43,937 bases of DNA, from IMG/VR virus record IMGVR_UViG_3300028569_002402, positions 1 to 43,937 of that record, one strand, 5' to 3'. The first letter of the stretch is position 1. Each line of letters begins with the position of its first letter. The stretch is from a virus. The translations under genes and the position numbers were made by a program. The notes under the pieces were generated by a model. The model did no database searches, was not told the DNA's origin, and saw nothing but the letters and a program-made list of their open reading frames with translations. This document shows, piece after piece, positions 42,920 through 43,937 of the stretch.

Positions 42920-43937
42920 TTATCTCTGCTGCAGACTGGAATCCAGAATACTTGTATCGGAGTTAATAATTCTTGTTCTTTGATTTATTAATGGAGTTAT
43001 TTTATTATCTTGTGATCTTCTTGGTAAGAAATCATGTATTGGTGTAAACTGACATTCTGCTTTTATTACGTGCGGTAACTGTGCATCAGATATACCTCTA
43101 CTATCTATTTCCCATGGATAATCTGTTTCTATTGATAAATTCATACTATTAAGAAATCCTGGTTGTCTATAAATATAATCACCTATAGTCATTTTAACAA
43201 CTGGTGTTCTCATAAAGCTGTTTGACCCGTAATCGGGATATATTTGGGATAGTAATATATTTAGTTTTTTATATATTGGTAATAATTCATTCTTAGATAA
43301 TGCAGCTATAATAAATCCAAAGCCAATATTTCTTGTAAATCCGGTGTATCCGTAAAATGTTTCACCCCTACCTATATATTTTACTGAGCTATATTCTGCA
43401 GAATTATTATCACTAAATGATGATATAAATGCTCTAAATTGAACGAATATACTCCCTACAGGATCGTAATTAATAGCTTCAAATCCGAATCTTATAAGAT
43501 CTTCGGTTGATACTGGGAATGTGTTTGTAATGTTATCCCATGGATCTACATTAGGCTCAATAAATCTATATATATTATCTGGTTTATTAATACTGTCACC
43601 AGTTTTAGTTCCAAGTTTATATTTAACTTCAATACTACCGCTAAGATATTCACTAGATGAGATTGCCCCGTTAAGTTGAGCTCTAAAATCCTGTTTAATT
43701 ATACCTTTTTGTCTATCATTATCATTTAAAGCCTGTGATAATTGATTGTAATTAAATGTATATATTCCTTGATTAACATCTAGATTAGGATCAAAATCAG
43801 ATATGACCTTTCTTTCAATAGTAGTAAATCCTATACCTCCAATTGAATCGGGACCACCTGGATATTCAAATAATAGAGTTGGATCAGGTGATATTCCTAA
43901 ATTACTATTAGATGAATTAAGTGATAATATATCAATA
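42920..43937 (-). CDS. tail/baseplate structural protein (partial, N-terminus beyond window)
   Basis: The minus frame ending at 42920 stays open to the window edge, about 338 codons, so the ATG at 43213 is internal. The part seen is beta-rich with an Ile/Gly-rich region (FTRNIGFGFIIAALSKNELL), YKKLNILLSQIYPDYG, and RTPVVKMTIGDYIYRQPGFL with NSMNLSIETDYPWEID. The pattern of K-LN-L-S--YP--Y followed by PLVKLTIGD-L---G-L--L---ID-D-PWEI is known from tube/baseplate proteins of contractile tails. A structural role near the gp53-like wedge and hub is likely. The exact T4 counterpart is uncertain. Confidence 0.75.
   Translation of the reverse strand, partial: IDILSLNSSNSNLGISPDPTLLFEYPGGPDSIGGIGFTTIERKVISDFDPNLDVNQGIYTFNYNQLSQALNDNDRQKGIIKQDFRAQLNGAISSSEYLSGSIEVKYKLGTKTGDSINKPDNIYRFIEPNVDPWDNITNTFPVSTEDLIRFGFEAINYDPVGSIFVQFRAFISSFSDNNSAEYSSVKYIGRGETFYGYTGFTRNIGFGFIIAALSKNELLPIYKKLNILLSQIYPDYGSNSFMRTPVVKMTIGDYIYRQPGFLNSMNLSIETDYPWEIDSRGISDAQLPHVIKAECQFTPIHDFLPRRSQDNKITPLINQRTRIINSDTSILDSSLQQR

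Overview
The window looks like part of a large, AT-rich, tailed bacteriophage genome with a T4-like replication module. Every convincing gene is on the minus strand, so transcription runs from high to low coordinates. The likely host is a member of the Bacteroidetes. The support is a 54-residue cysteine-rich protein of the DUF5522 type, a DUF4494-type protein, AT-rich leaders with few clear Shine-Dalgarno sites, and a fibre domain style common in that phylum. The host call is inference.

Layout in transcription order. (1) 43937-37702: virion genes, namely a partial tail/baseplate protein, a gp53/LysM-like wedge protein, a 1407-residue baseplate protein ending in a SleB-like hydrolase, and a small unknown. 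(2) 37652-32035: replication and recombination, namely a shortened family A polymerase-like protein, an unknown, a gp32-like SSB, a UvsX/RecA recombinase, a 5'-3' exonuclease and the first half of a DnaB/gp41 helicase. (3) 32202-24812: fractured genes. The helicase is interrupted at Walker A by a split intein, and a class II (B12-dependent) ribonucleotide reductase is cut into three genes by two split inteins. An endonuclease gene sits in each of the three gaps. (4) 24808-14450: a DNA-modification operon (queC, dpdA, queF, a dpdN-like formyltransferase, a P-loop kinase-like gene, queD, queE, folE), invaded by three HNH endonuclease genes. (5) 14386-8084: small unknowns, a dCTP deaminase/dUTPase-fold protein, two membrane proteins, a pair of paralogous CGC proteins and four consecutive glycosyltransferases. 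(6) 8037-4101: family B DNA polymerase, sliding clamp and a membrane-anchored protein. (7) 3971-1077: hsp20, groES and groEL. (8) 1002-1: the N-terminal part of a Thr-Pro-repeat fibre or adhesin.

How it fits together: FolE, QueD, QueE and QueC make preQ0, QueF reduces it to preQ1, DpdA would exchange guanine in DNA for the 7-deazaguanine base, and the formyltransferase would cap it. The predicted end product is formylated dPreQ1 in phage DNA, a shield against host restriction. The main oddities are a frameshift in queD exactly at its active-site cysteine, an unusual radical-SAM cysteine spacing in QueE, loss of the zinc cysteines in QueC, a duplicated queE tail beside an HNH gene, an atypically placed intein split in the helicase, a shared AT-rich motif in front of every endonuclease gene, and a 12-bp sequence whose complement lies on the other side of hsp20. 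No tRNA or rRNA gene or CRISPR array was seen, and no gene-free stretch exceeds 300 bases.
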